From NCBI GenBank assembly GCA_035577985.1, contig DATJZY010000132.1, positions 31,497 through 95,496 on the forward strand: 64,000 bases of DNA, given 5' to 3'. Below the pieces are notes generated by a model. It was given only the letters and a program-made list of their open reading frames with translations, ran no database searches and was not told the origin of the DNA. The DNA comes from Candidatus Eisenbacteria bacterium. Its GTDB lineage: Bacteria; Desulfobacterota; Binatia; DP-6. Positions 33,731 to 42,279 of this stretch are shown here, in pieces (the first letter of the stretch is position 1; every line of letters begins with the position of its first letter). Both the position numbers and the translations under genes were made by a program.

Positions 33731-35482
33731 ATGGTCGCCGCAAGGATCCTCCTCGGGTGCGCAGTGCTGGTCTCGACCCTCGCGGGCCGCGGCCTCGCGG
33801 ACCCCGGCGATCTCGATCCGACCTTCAACGGCGGCCACCTCGTGCTGCTCGACCTCTCGAAGACCGGCGACACCGGGACGGGTCTCGCCGCGGCACAGAT
33901 CGACGGAAGCGGGCGCGTCGTGGTGGGGGGCTTCGCTCTGGACGACAGCGGGATCACGGCGGCCGCGCTCGCGCGGCTGCTTCCCGACGGGACGCTCGAT
34001 CAGAGCTTCGGCGATGGCGGCAAGCGCGTCATCCAGGCGGGCCAGGGCGGCGGAACCGTCTTCTCGATGCTTCAGTCGCTGATCCCCCGCGCCGGCGGTG
34101 GTTGGGCAGCTACCGGAGGTGCCAGCGCATCCGACGGCAGGCAGGCCGCGCTCGTTCTCGCAGTCGACGACACCGGCGCTCTCGACCTCAACTTCGGGAC
34201 CGGCGGGAGCACCCGCGCCCAGCTCGCGGGCGCCGGTCCCGCGTACACGCTGGCGTTCGCCGGCGGAGGACGCGGGGCCGCGGACACGGGCGGCAACTTG
34301 TTCCTGGCGCAGCCGATCGCGCTGGATCCGATGGACCAGACCGACGTCCACCTGGCGGTCGCACGGTTCACGCCCGGTGGCGTGCTCGGAGGATTCGCCA
34401 CGGGCGGCGTCTACACGAACGAGTTCTCCCAGGTCGCCGCCAACACGACCTACGCAATCGCGGCGCTACCGACGCCGGATGGCATCCTCGCCGTCGGGTC
34501 GACGTTGGACGCAACCGGGCGGTCGGCGTTTCTCCTCGTGCGGTTGACGCTCGGGGGCGCGCTCGACCCGACCTTCGGCGGCGGCGCCGGCTATCGGATC
34601 CAGCAGGTGAGCGACCCGAGCGCGGGCGGACCATACTCGAACGCCACGGCGGTGGCGCTCGGCCCCGGAGGGGTCATCTACGTGGGCGGCACCGCCAGCG
34701 ACGCCGACAGCCACGGCGCGCTCGCCGTCGCACGATTCACCGCGACCGGTATGCTCGACACGACCTTCCACGGGGGCGGCATGGCCCGGGTGCAAACCGG
34801 GACTGCCGATCCCGGCGGTACGCCCGCGTCGTTCCTCGGCGACGTCGCGGTCCAGTCCGACGGGAGCATCCTCCTCGTCGGATCGAGCGGCTCGACGACC
34901 TACACCGAGATGGTGGTCGTCCGCCTCACGTCGAACGGCGACCTCGATCCGTCATTCGGCGCCGGCGGCATCGTGCGCTTCCAGCCCTCGACCGTCTCCG
35001 AGCCCGAGACCTTCGGCTCCGGCGCGAGGATCGCCCCGGACGGCAACACGCTGATCGCGACCGGCCAGATGCGGCAGGCGGCCGGCGGGCGCGGCATCGT
35101 CGCGCGCATCCAGCTCACGGTGACCACGACGACGACCACCCTGCCGGACACCTGCTCGCCGCCGGGATCGCTCGCGGCGGCGCTGTGCGCGCTGCAGCAG
35201 CTGGCGGCCGCGGTGGACGCGGGTGCTCCCGCGGGCCGACTGCAGGATCGTCTCGCCGCGTCCATAGCGAAATGCACCGCTCGCGCGACCGCGAGCGGCG
35301 ATCAGACCGGGCGCGCGCGCAAGAAGAGCCTCAAGCGCGCGCTGACGGCGCTCAGGCGCTTCCAAGGTCAGCTGCGGACGAAGAAGGCGCAGGCGGCCAT
35401 TGCCGCGGACACGCGCACCGCGCTCGCCGATCAGGCGGCGCAGATCGCGACGATCCTCACCACGCTACGCGCCGGGGGCTGA
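33731..35482 (+). CDS. Secreted delta-60 repeat protein, paralogue of the divergent neighbour
   Basis: 583 residues with a signal peptide (MVAARILLGCAVLVSTLAGRGLA). About six delta-60 motifs (GDLDPTFNGG, GTLDQSFGDGG, GALDLNFGTGG, GALDPTFGGGAG, GMLDTTFHGGG, GDLDPSFGAGG) make the propeller-like part. A TTTTTTLP linker then leads into an Ala/Arg-rich helical domain, with CSPPG and later Cys near its start. Domain order, linker and C-terminal domain match the divergent gene at 31858, so they are duplicates. Function unknown; a surface or matrix role is likely. Confidence 0.85.
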   Translation: MVAARILLGCAVLVSTLAGRGLADPGDLDPTFNGGHLVLLDLSKTGDTGTGLAAAQIDGSGRVVVGGFALDDSGITAAALARLLPDGTLDQSFGDGGKRVIQAGQGGGTVFSMLQSLIPRAGGGWAATGGASASDGRQAALVLAVDDTGALDLNFGTGGSTRAQLAGAGPAYTLAFAGGGRGAADTGGNLFLAQPIALDPMDQTDVHLAVARFTPGGVLGGFATGGVYTNEFSQVAANTTYAIAALPTPDGILAVGSTLDATGRSAFLLVRLTLGGALDPTFGGGAGYRIQQVSDPSAGGPYSNATAVALGPGGVIYVGGTASDADSHGALAVARFTATGMLDTTFHGGGMARVQTGTADPGGTPASFLGDVAVQSDGSILLVGSSGSTTYTEMVVVRLTSNGDLDPSFGAGGIVRFQPSTVSEPETFGSGARIAPDGNTLIATGQMRQAAGGRGIVARIQLTVTTTTTTLPDTCSPPGSLAAALCALQQLAAAVDAGAPAGRLQDRLAASIAKCTARATASGDQTGRARKKSLKRALTALRRFQGQLRTKKAQAAIAADTRTALADQAAQIATILTTLRAGG

Positions 35483-35491
35483 GTCGCACGC

Positions 35492-36118
35492 TCACGGGCC
35501 GTTCCAGACCATTGCGAGGCTCGTGAACCGGTCGGTGGCCCACACGGTGAGCGTGCCCCCGGTGTCCTGATACACGCGCACACGGATGGAGTCGCCGGCG
35601 TCGAGGCGTGCGACCGCCGACAGCGACTGGCTGCCGAACTGGCCGTCCTGGTAGGGCGAATTCACCGCCGCCAGCGTCTGCCTGAGCGTCGGCGTCCGCT
35701 GCTCGATGGTCACGAACGTACGCGCGGCGGGGCCGACGCTCCCGAGCGTCACCCGGTTCCACTCGACGGACGCCGAGATGGTGTAGACGCCGGGCCGGGA
35801 CGCGACGAGCGCGGTGTTGGAGATCGCCGGCTTGAAGAACCCGTCGGTATCGAAGACCGCCTCGTTGAACGGAACGTCGACCACCGTGTTGTAGGGCACG
35901 CTGACGTCGATGGTGGTGATCACGCGCGCCCCGACGGCCGGCTGTGGCGTCACGGGGAGCGTGGTGGGCGTGACGTCGATGGCCGTCTCCTTCGGCTTGC
36001 ACGCCTCGCGCGCGACCACGGCGCCCTTCTTCTTGGCGCACAGGACGATCGCGCGCGCAGGATCGGGCAGCGCAGCGACGGTGACGAGCGCGAGCAGCAG
36101 ACCAGTGGCGCAGCGCAT
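35492..36118 (-). CDS. Secreted C1q-like protein with a short Cys/Lys N-terminal module
   Basis: 208 residues. After a signal peptide (ending PARA) the start of the mature protein reads LCAKKKGAVVAREACKPKE, a short two-Cys basic module also present at 57749 and 58390. A Thr/Pro hinge follows, then a jelly-roll domain like the C1q/TNF superfamily: VPFNEAVFDTDGFF, NTALVASRPGVYTISASVEW and SIRVRVYQDTGG. These domains usually form trimers and bind ligands outside the cell. The start at 36118 gives the signal peptide. It shares its strand and a run of short gaps with the next secreted genes. Confidence 0.75.
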   Translation of the reverse strand: MRCATGLLLALVTVAALPDPARAIVLCAKKKGAVVAREACKPKETAIDVTPTTLPVTPQPAVGARVITTIDVSVPYNTVVDVPFNEAVFDTDGFFKPAISNTALVASRPGVYTISASVEWNRVTLGSVGPAARTFVTIEQRTPTLRQTLAAVNSPYQDGQFGSQSLSAVARLDAGDSIRVRVYQDTGGTLTVWATDRFTSLAMVWNGP

Positions 36119-36122
36119 CGGA

Positions 36123-36728
36123 CTAGGGCTCCTTGCCGGGCGCGACGGCGGTGCCCGGCGTCGCGAAGGCGTGTCCCGCATCGTCCATGACGAGAATGGG
36201 TCCGAAGCTCTGCGTGCCGAGCGTGACCGACCCGAACTCGGAGAGGATCGGGACGTCGGCGCACTGCTTGGGGAGGCACTGCACGGGGTAGAGCGTGCCC
36301 TTGCACTTGCCGTTCTTGCACGCGAGCGTGCCGCCGAGGCTCGCGAAGTTCGGGACCTGGATGTTGCGGAGCTCGCAGTTGCCGTTGGGATCGTCACCGA
36401 AGGTGGTCTTGAACCACACCGAGACGGGCAGCGAGCCGTTGAACGCGGCGCCGTCCTTCGTGACGCCGGTCATGCGCACGTCGCCCGCGGGCGCCTCGGT
36501 CGGATCCTGGCCGTTCGACTTGGGACAGACGGGCACGGGCTCCTTCGCGGACTTGAAGACCGCGAAGCCGGTCGCGAAGCGGAACGATGCTGAGCACGGC
36601 CCGGGCGGCGCCGGCGGCACGTTGAAGCAGCTCGCCTGCACGAGCGTCACGCGGCTCGGCGCGGGGAGCTTGGCCGCGACCGCGACGCCTGCCGACGCCA
36701 GCAGCACGAGCGAGAGTGCGAAGCGCAT
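36123..36728 (-). CDS. Secreted protein of unknown function
   Basis: 201 residues with a signal peptide (MRFALSLVLLASAGVAVA). The mature protein has about nine Cys, including the close set LACKNGKCKG and CLPKQCADVP, and PVSVWFKTTFGDDPNGNCELRNI. I recognise no family. It lies four bases upstream of the C1q-like gene and eleven bases after the lysyl oxidase gene, suggesting one operon of secreted proteins. Confidence 0.7.
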   Translation of the reverse strand: MRFALSLVLLASAGVAVAAKLPAPSRVTLVQASCFNVPPAPPGPCSASFRFATGFAVFKSAKEPVPVCPKSNGQDPTEAPAGDVRMTGVTKDGAAFNGSLPVSVWFKTTFGDDPNGNCELRNIQVPNFASLGGTLACKNGKCKGTLYPVQCLPKQCADVPILSEFGSVTLGTQSFGPILVMDDAGHAFATPGTAVAPGKEP

Positions 36729-36739
36729 GGGACACCTCC

Positions 36740-37738
36740 TCACGGGACGATGCGGAACCGGTGGCTCGAGCCGTCGCCGCGCTGGAGGGCCTTGGTCCAC
36801 GCGGAGACCTTGATCACCGCCTGGGTCGTCGTCGCGTCCGCGGGGACGGTCCAGACGAGCTTGCGGTTCGCGGCGAGCTGACCCGTGGCCAGGAGATCGG
36901 GGAACGTCGCGCCGCCGTCGCGCGAGAGCCACACGTCGTAGGCGGCGAGCGCGTCGAGGCCGCCCGCCACGCGCACCTTCCACGCGACCTTGAACGGGCG
37001 GCCCACCTTCGCCTTCTTCTTGGCGCGCACCTTCACGACCGGAACCGGCGCGTCGGCCGCCGGACCGATCGTCACCCGCACCATGCCGGCGTCGTTCGTG
37101 TAGTCCGACTCCGGCAGGAGCTGCTGCGTGTTGAGCAGGACCCACAGGTCGTAGTCGCCGGCCGGCACGTCGGTCACGTCGATCCACTGGCACGGCAGGT
37201 CGCTCGGGTAGAGGTCGCCCCAGCCCGGCTGCACGCCCTGATAGCCGCAGTTGTACTTGCAGACGCCGCTGATGCAGAGCCCGCTGCCGTTGCAGTCCGG
37301 GTCGGCGTTGCAGGTCTGCGATTGCGGGAAGTCGGGATCCGGCTGCGTGTCCTCGACGCAGAACGACCGCTTCTGGCCGTTCGCGACCACCGTCGTCCCG
37401 CCGCGCTCGCGCAGCTCGTACTTCGCGAAGCTCTCGAAGTGGTAGTGCATGTGGCACGCGCTGTAGACGAACCGCGGATCCGAGTCGCTCGGCGTGCCGA
37501 GGAAGACGTCGGCCGTCCCGCGATTCAGCGCCAGCACGCTGAAGCGCAGCAGGCGGCGCGTCCCGGGGCCGGAGACGCAGAGATCCGAGGGCTGCAGCTC
37601 GCACGCGGTCGTCTTGAACGATCCCAGCTCCTCGCGCGCGTTCTGCGCCAGCGTCGGGATGTGGAGCACGAGGTCGGGAAGATCCTGGGCGCGGGCCGCG
37701 CCGGCGAGCGCGAGAAGCACGATGAGGGTCGTCCGCAT
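36740..37738 (-). CDS. Secreted bacterial lysyl oxidase-like protein with C-terminal beta-sandwich extension
   Basis: 332 residues. After a signal peptide (to ARAQ) comes a lysyl-oxidase domain: the copper-binding His cluster CHMHYHFESF (H96, H98, H100), a SFCVEDT block near 125, and LPCQWIDVTDVPAGDYDL near 180. Between them is a small Cys-rich EGF-like insert (CNADPDCNGSGLC...). The last 95 residues are beta-rich (KVGRPFKVAWKVRV and so on) and look like an added domain. In animals these copper enzymes oxidise lysine side chains to crosslink collagen or elastin; bacterial substrates are unknown. The start gives a normal signal peptide. Confidence 0.85.
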   Translation of the reverse strand: MRTTLIVLLALAGAARAQDLPDLVLHIPTLAQNAREELGSFKTTACELQPSDLCVSGPGTRRLLRFSVLALNRGTADVFLGTPSDSDPRFVYSACHMHYHFESFAKYELRERGGTTVVANGQKRSFCVEDTQPDPDFPQSQTCNADPDCNGSGLCISGVCKYNCGYQGVQPGWGDLYPSDLPCQWIDVTDVPAGDYDLWVLLNTQQLLPESDYTNDAGMVRVTIGPAADAPVPVVKVRAKKKAKVGRPFKVAWKVRVAGGLDALAAYDVWLSRDGGATFPDLLATGQLAANRKLVWTVPADATTTQAVIKVSAWTKALQRGDGSSHRFRIVP

Positions 37739-37740
37739 GG

Positions 37741-38553
37741 TCAGCTCGTCAGGTCCGGCAGCACCGGCAGGCGGAGCCGGGCGATCATGCTCCGGTGCCA
37801 AGCGGGGAACAGGGTGCGCAGCACGTAGGCGAGGTTCACGTAGCGCGGCACCGTCACCTCGTGCGCGCCGCGCGCGAGTGCCCGCAGGACCTCGCGCGTG
37901 AACGCGGGCGGCTCGATGAACGTGCGCTGCACCCGCTCGGGCATCCGCGCGAGCACGTCGGGCGTGAACATCTCCGTGCGCACCAGGGCGGGATACACCG
38001 TCATCACGTGAATGCCGAGGGGCGCCAGCTCGAAGGCGATCGCCTCCGAGAGCCCCGTCACCGCGAACTTGGTCGCGGAATAGGCGGATTCGTCGGGCTG
38101 CCCGAGCTTCCCGGCGACCGACGACAGGTTCACGATCCAGCCCTCGTGCCGCGCCCGCATCGCCGGCAGCACGGCTTTGATGGTGTAGACGGTGCCGAGA
38201 TAGTTCGTGCGCATCATGCGCTCGATGTCGGCGACGTCGTGGTCCTTGAACAGCGCGTGGCGGACGTAGCCCGCGTTGTTCACGAGGAGGTCGACGCGCC
38301 CGAAGCGCTCGAGGACGCGGGCGATGGCGGCATCGACCGAGGCGCGGTCGGCGACGTCGCACACGACCGGGATCGCGGTGACGCCGCCGCGGCCGATCTC
38401 CTCGGCGAGCGTCTGGAGCCGATCCTCGCGGCGCGCGAGGAGCGCCGTGTGCGCGCCACGGGCGGCCAGGTCGCGGGCGAGCTGTGCGCCGATGCCGCTC
38501 GAGGCCCCCGTCACCACGGCGACCCGATCGCGAAAGTCGGCGAGCCCCGCCAT
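37741..38553 (-). CDS. SDR-family NAD(P)-dependent oxidoreductase
   Basis: 270 residues with the classical short-chain dehydrogenase pattern: TGASSGIG (15-22), NNAG near 92, the active-site YSATK near 159 with the Ser of the preceding NLSSVAG, and a C-terminal extension. The end (VPRYVNLAYVLRTLFPAWHRSMIARL) resembles membrane-associated SDRs. It begins 16 bases after the ferritin-like gene and ends three bases before the lysyl oxidase start. Substrate unknown. Confidence 0.92.
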   Translation of the reverse strand: MAGLADFRDRVAVVTGASSGIGAQLARDLAARGAHTALLARREDRLQTLAEEIGRGGVTAIPVVCDVADRASVDAAIARVLERFGRVDLLVNNAGYVRHALFKDHDVADIERMMRTNYLGTVYTIKAVLPAMRARHEGWIVNLSSVAGKLGQPDESAYSATKFAVTGLSEAIAFELAPLGIHVMTVYPALVRTEMFTPDVLARMPERVQRTFIEPPAFTREVLRALARGAHEVTVPRYVNLAYVLRTLFPAWHRSMIARLRLPVLPDLTS

Positions 38554-38568
38554 GGGGTGCCGTCGGAT

Positions 38569-39402
38569 CTAGGCGCGGCCGCCGGGCGCGAACTTCAGCG
38601 CCAGGCCGACCAGCGACGGTACGATCTTCGGGCGCAGCAGCCGAGGATCGTAGTGCGCGAGCCGGCGCTCGTTCTCCTGCATGCACGTGCGCGCGAGCCC
38701 CACCAGGGTCACGTCGGCGCCGATCTCGTCGGGAACCTGCATCGTGAAATCGTCGGGCGCGTCCACGTCGCGGAGCTGGAGCGCCGTCTTGATGCGTCCC
38801 ATCGCCTGGAACGCCACACCCGCGATGCGACGGAAGAGGAACCAGGGTCGCCGTACGAGCGACAGCTCGTGCCCGCGGTGCGCCGCCCAGTTGGAGAAGA
38901 AGAGGATGTGCCGAGCCTCCTCCTCCATGACGCCGTCGAACAGCTTCACGAGCCCCGGGGCGAAGAACCCGGTGTCCGACGCGACCTTGAAGAGCCCGAA
39001 AGCGAAGAACGAGTCGAAGCACTCGCCGTACCCCATGCGCAGGAAGCCCCACTCGGGATCGCGCGGCTGCTCGGCGGCGTCGTCGGGGTACGGAATCTCG
39101 TAGTGGTTGAGGAGATGCTCGAGCAGGAGCGCGTGACGCTCCTCCTCGTAGGCCTGCATCCCGATCGCCTCGCGCAGCTCGGGATCGCGCTCGACGTTCG
39201 CCATGGCCCGCACGCGCGCGGCCGCGGTCCGCTCGCTACCGATCGCCTCGCCCCAGAACGGAAGGCTCCGCAGGCGTGCGACGCTGGCCTCGTCGAGATC
39301 CGGCCACCGGAGCTCGTTCGGCTCGTACGCGTGATGCGTCGCGACGAACTCGCGGCAGAACACCCGCTTGTGTTCGTCACTGCCAACCCTCAACTGCGGC
39401 AT
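38569..39402 (-). CDS. Ferritin-like di-iron protein
   Basis: 277 residues. Two ExxH-type motifs that suit a ferritin-like four-helix bundle are visible: YEEERHALLLEHLL near 104 and MEEEARHILFFSNW near 167, with another Glu in GSERTAAARVRAM near 57. The spacing suggests a di-iron carboxylate centre, as in hydroxylases or oxidative-stress proteins. Subfamily and substrate are unclear. It is cytoplasmic, with no export signal. Confidence 0.72.
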   Translation of the reverse strand: MPQLRVGSDEHKRVFCREFVATHHAYEPNELRWPDLDEASVARLRSLPFWGEAIGSERTAAARVRAMANVERDPELREAIGMQAYEEERHALLLEHLLNHYEIPYPDDAAEQPRDPEWGFLRMGYGECFDSFFAFGLFKVASDTGFFAPGLVKLFDGVMEEEARHILFFSNWAAHRGHELSLVRRPWFLFRRIAGVAFQAMGRIKTALQLRDVDAPDDFTMQVPDEIGADVTLVGLARTCMQENERRLAHYDPRLLRPKIVPSLVGLALKFAPGGRA

Positions 39403-39506
39403 TCGGTGGCGTCTCGTCTAGCAGCCGAGCCGCCGCCGGGCAACTTGCTAGTACGTCGCCGCGCGTCTCGTTGACGCAACGCCGGGTCTCTCGTAAGCGT
39501 CCCGGA

Positions 39507-40244
39507 ATGCGCCGCCGCTGGATCGCTCTCGCCGTCGTGCTCGCCGCGTGCGGCGGCGAGGCGCCACCACCTGCGCGGACGCCGACGCCGCTCGACCACG
39601 CGACGACCGGCGTCATCACCGGCGTCGTCGGCTTCGAGGGCGCCGTCCCCCCGATGACGGAGATCCGCTTCGGCAGCTTCGCCGAATGCGCGCAGCAGCA
39701 CACGGGTCCCGTCTTTTCGGGCGATGCCGTGGTGACCGACGGCAAGGTCGAGAACGCCTTCGTCTATCTGAAGGACGGCCTCGGCGATCGTGTGTTCGCG
39801 GTGCCCTCGACCCCGGTGGAGATCGACCAGAGGGGTTGCCTGTACGCGCCGCGGGTCGCCGGCGCGCAGGTGGACCAGACGATCAAATTCGTGAACGGCG
39901 ACCCGCTCCTCCACAACGTCCACGGCACGCCGAAGGACTCCGCGGGCTGGAACGTGAGCCTCGCCCGCAAGGGGGCCGCGCGCGAGATCCGGATCGACAA
40001 GCCCGAGGTCATGGTGAGCGTGCGGTGCGATCTGCACCCGTGGATGCAGGGCTGGCTCGGCGTCCTCGACCATCCCTATTTCGCCGTGACGGGCAGGGAC
40101 GGCGCCTTCACCCTCAGGGACGTCCCCCCGGGCGACTACACCCTGGCCGTCTGGCACGAGCGCTTCGGCACCGCCGAGACGCGCGTCTCGGTGCCGCCGA
40201 AGGGGACGGCCACGGCGAGCTTCGCCTTGACCGCCAAGAAGTGA
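39507..40244 (+). CDS. Cupredoxin-like lipoprotein with carboxypeptidase-regulatory-like tail
   Basis: 245 residues. A lipobox (VVLAACGG, Cys near 16) marks a lipoprotein. The central part has candidate copper ligands in the order expected for cupredoxins: LLHNVHGTP (His near 140), then VRCDLHPWM near 173-181 (Cys, His, Met). The end (GAFTLRDVPPGDYTLAVWHE) is a carboxypeptidase-regulatory-like beta-sandwich. It would sit on the periplasmic side of a membrane and could carry electrons. The next gene (40305) is a membrane protein; the two may work together. Confidence is moderate because the His/Cys/Met set was judged by eye. Confidence 0.72.
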   Translation: MRRRWIALAVVLAACGGEAPPPARTPTPLDHATTGVITGVVGFEGAVPPMTEIRFGSFAECAQQHTGPVFSGDAVVTDGKVENAFVYLKDGLGDRVFAVPSTPVEIDQRGCLYAPRVAGAQVDQTIKFVNGDPLLHNVHGTPKDSAGWNVSLARKGAAREIRIDKPEVMVSVRCDLHPWMQGWLGVLDHPYFAVTGRDGAFTLRDVPPGDYTLAVWHERFGTAETRVSVPPKGTATASFALTAKK

Positions 40245-40304
40245 CCGCGCGTTGACGACGCGCGCGCTCGCTTGCTACGTAGCGACGCAAGGGGGTCCCA
40301 ACCG

Positions 40305-41066
40305 ATGGATGTAATGGAACTGCTGCAGGCGCTCTTTCGCTGGATCCACATCGTCGCCGGCATCACGTGGATCGGGCTCCTGTACTTCCTCAACTTCGTG
40401 AACGGCCCCTTCGAGGGCACCCTCGACGGCGGCGCAAAGAAGACGGTCGTCCCGCAGCTCCGCCCGCGGGTGTTCTACTGGTTCCGCTGGGGGGCCGCCT
40501 GGACCTGGATCACGGGTGTCCTGCTCCTCCTGCTCGTCTTCTATCACGGGCAGATCGTGTACGACGCCGGCGGGTCGTGGAACCTGCTCGGCATCATCAT
40601 GGTCGCGGTCACGTTCCTCGCGTTCGTCGTCTACGACCCGATCGCGAAGATGGACTTCGCGAAAAACAACAAGCAGATGGCCGGCGTCGGCTTCGCGCTC
40701 GTCGTGCTGGTCGTGCTGGGCTACCACCAGGCCGGCTTCGGGTATCGCGCCTACGTGATCCACCTGGGCGCCCTGTTCGGCACCATCATGGCGGCCAACG
40801 TGTGGATGCGGATCTGGCCCTCGCAGCAGAAGATCATCACCGCCATTCGCGACGGTCAGGCGCCGGACGCGGCCCTCGTCGCCCTGGCGGGACAGCGCTC
40901 GCGCCACAACACGTACATGTCGGTCGCGCTCGTGTGGACGATGATCAACTCGCACACGACGGTGCCGTTCGCGTCGAGCTTCGTCTGGCTGCTCGTCATG
41001 GTCGCCATCGCTTGGAGCGGGACCATGCTGCTGTACAAGAAGGCCGCGGCGGTGAAGGGCTTCTAG
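40305..41066 (+). CDS. PuuD-like multi-pass membrane protein (urate-hydroxylase N-terminal domain type)
   Basis: 253 residues with about seven hydrophobic helices. The opening QALFRWIHIVAGITWIGLLY and the later AYVIHLGALFGTIMAANVWMRIWPSQQ match the membrane domain of PuuD-type proteins, with conserved His residues that could bind heme. AAGGGGG at 40289-40295 precedes the ATG. It follows the cupredoxin-like lipoprotein by 60 bp on the same strand. Whether it acts on urate is unknown; a cytochrome c domain, present in full PuuD, is absent here. Confidence 0.72.
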   Translation: MDVMELLQALFRWIHIVAGITWIGLLYFLNFVNGPFEGTLDGGAKKTVVPQLRPRVFYWFRWGAAWTWITGVLLLLLVFYHGQIVYDAGGSWNLLGIIMVAVTFLAFVVYDPIAKMDFAKNNKQMAGVGFALVVLVVLGYHQAGFGYRAYVIHLGALFGTIMAANVWMRIWPSQQKIITAIRDGQAPDAALVALAGQRSRHNTYMSVALVWTMINSHTTVPFASSFVWLLVMVAIAWSGTMLLYKKAAAVKGF

Positions 41067-41091
41067 GGGCGCGGCGGGCGGCGGGTCGGAG

Positions 41092-41148
41092 AGGCGAGAT
41101 CGGGGGCAGGGCTTCGGCTTCGGCTCCGCCCTGCCCCCGACCTCGCCT
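41092..41148. repeat. Intergenic palindromic repeat, copy B (21-bp arms, one mismatch)
   Basis: Bases 41092-41112 pair with 41128-41148 (20 of 21), with TTCGGCTTCGGCTCC in between. Positions 41095-41131 match copy A (minus strand 6067-6031) at 34 of 37 bases. Like copy A, it lies between convergent genes (PuuD-like and the lipoprotein ending at 41187). No run of T follows it, so it is not a standard terminator, though the hairpin could stop transcription both ways. Confidence 0.75.
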
Positions 41149-41186
41149 TGCACACCGGCAGCCGCGGCGCCTTCGGCGCGCGGACA

Positions 41187-41894
41187 CTAGCAGTCGGGCA
41201 GCGTGGTCGGGGCGCTGAAGGCGCTGGCGGGGATGACTTCGCTTAGGGGGCAGATGCGGACGGCTTGCTCGGTCGCCAGGGAGTGGCCTTCGAGCTCGTA
41301 GCGGGTGCGGTGGGGGAGGCGGAAGGATTGGACGGTCCGGAAGTCGTCGTAGGTGGCGACCAGGATGCCTTTGGCGAAGGGGGAGAAGTCGGCGGGGCCC
41401 TCGACGCGTACTGCGAGGGCGGCGGCGTCGAAGTAGACGGCGTAGCGGTCGCCGGTGTCGGGGAAGACGACGGCGATGCCGGCGGCGGTCCCGGGTTGCA
41501 GCATCGGTGAAGCGATGTCGGCGACCTGGACGCCGGGCAGGAGGAGGATGTCCAGGTTCGCGACGGCGGCGAAGCGCGCTTGCGAGCGCAGCGGCGCCGT
41601 CGGCGACCCGTCCTCGGAGACGAGCGCGTCGCCGATGAAGGCCCGCACGACGCGGCCGTCGAAGAGGTAGTGGTCCGGTTGATCGGCCGTGGTGAGCGAC
41701 CACGCGTAGCGATCGGGAATGGAGAAGATCGTCTGCCAGCGCCAGGCCCCTGGAAAGCCGCGCTCGACGTCGACGTCGACCACGCGCACGACGGCGGGCA
41801 AGGGCCCGCCGCGTGCCTCGATCGCGCGCGCGAGGAGCGACGGCCGGTGCGCGCAGGCAGCCAGAGCGACGAGGACGAGGAGCGCCGGCTTCAC
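41187..41894 (-). CDS. Lipoprotein of unknown function
   Basis: 235 residues from a GTG that overlaps the stop of the thioesterase (GTGA). The N-terminus MKPALLVLVALAACAHRP contains a lipobox with Cys near 14. The mature protein is beta-rich and has the opening LARAIEARGGPLPAVVRVVDVDVERGFPG, as in periplasmic outer-membrane-lipoprotein carriers, but I cannot place it in a family. It is last of a minus-strand run dcd-thioesterase-lipoprotein. Confidence 0.65.
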   Translation of the reverse strand: MKPALLVLVALAACAHRPSLLARAIEARGGPLPAVVRVVDVDVERGFPGAWRWQTIFSIPDRYAWSLTTADQPDHYLFDGRVVRAFIGDALVSEDGSPTAPLRSQARFAAVANLDILLLPGVQVADIASPMLQPGTAAGIAVVFPDTGDRYAVYFDAAALAVRVEGPADFSPFAKGILVATYDDFRTVQSFRLPHRTRYELEGHSLATEQAVRICPLSEVIPASAFSAPTTLPDC

Positions 41895-42274
41895 GACTCC
41901 CGACGCCGCACGCCGAACGTCCCCACCGCCTTCGCGATGAGCTTGCCGCTGGCGTCGCACACCTCGCCGTCGGCGATCGCGACCGTCCGCGTGAGGCTCA
42001 CCACGCGCGTCCTGGCGACGAGCCGCCGCTCGCCGGTGAACGAGGCGTAGCTGACCGAGAGATGATGCGTCGCGACGCGATCGGCCGGGCTCGAGAGGCG
42101 GCTCACGATCGCGACCGCGAGCGCCGTGTCGAAGAACATCGAGATGGCGCCGCCGTGCACGGCGCCGAACGGGCTCATCGCCCAGTCGGGGACGTCCATC
42201 TCGAGCGTCGCCTCGCCGTCGTTGACGGACGCGACGCATAGCCCGAAGGCCTTCCAGAACTCCGGTGTGTCCAT
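41891..42274 (-). CDS. PaaI-type hotdog thioesterase
   Basis: 127 residues. The hotdog core and the hydrolase motif of PaaI relatives appear: PFGAVHGGAISMFFDTALAVAI (residues 35-57, with HGG-x7-D), then HHLSVSYASF near 70. Such cytoplasmic enzymes cleave acyl-CoA thioesters. The start at 42274 lies five bases after the dCTP deaminase stop. The lipoprotein gene overlaps its stop. Confidence 0.85.
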   Translation of the reverse strand: MDTPEFWKAFGLCVASVNDGEATLEMDVPDWAMSPFGAVHGGAISMFFDTALAVAIVSRLSSPADRVATHHLSVSYASFTGERRLVARTRVVSLTRTVAIADGEVCDASGKLIAKAVGTFGVRRRES

Positions 42275-42279
42275 CGACG

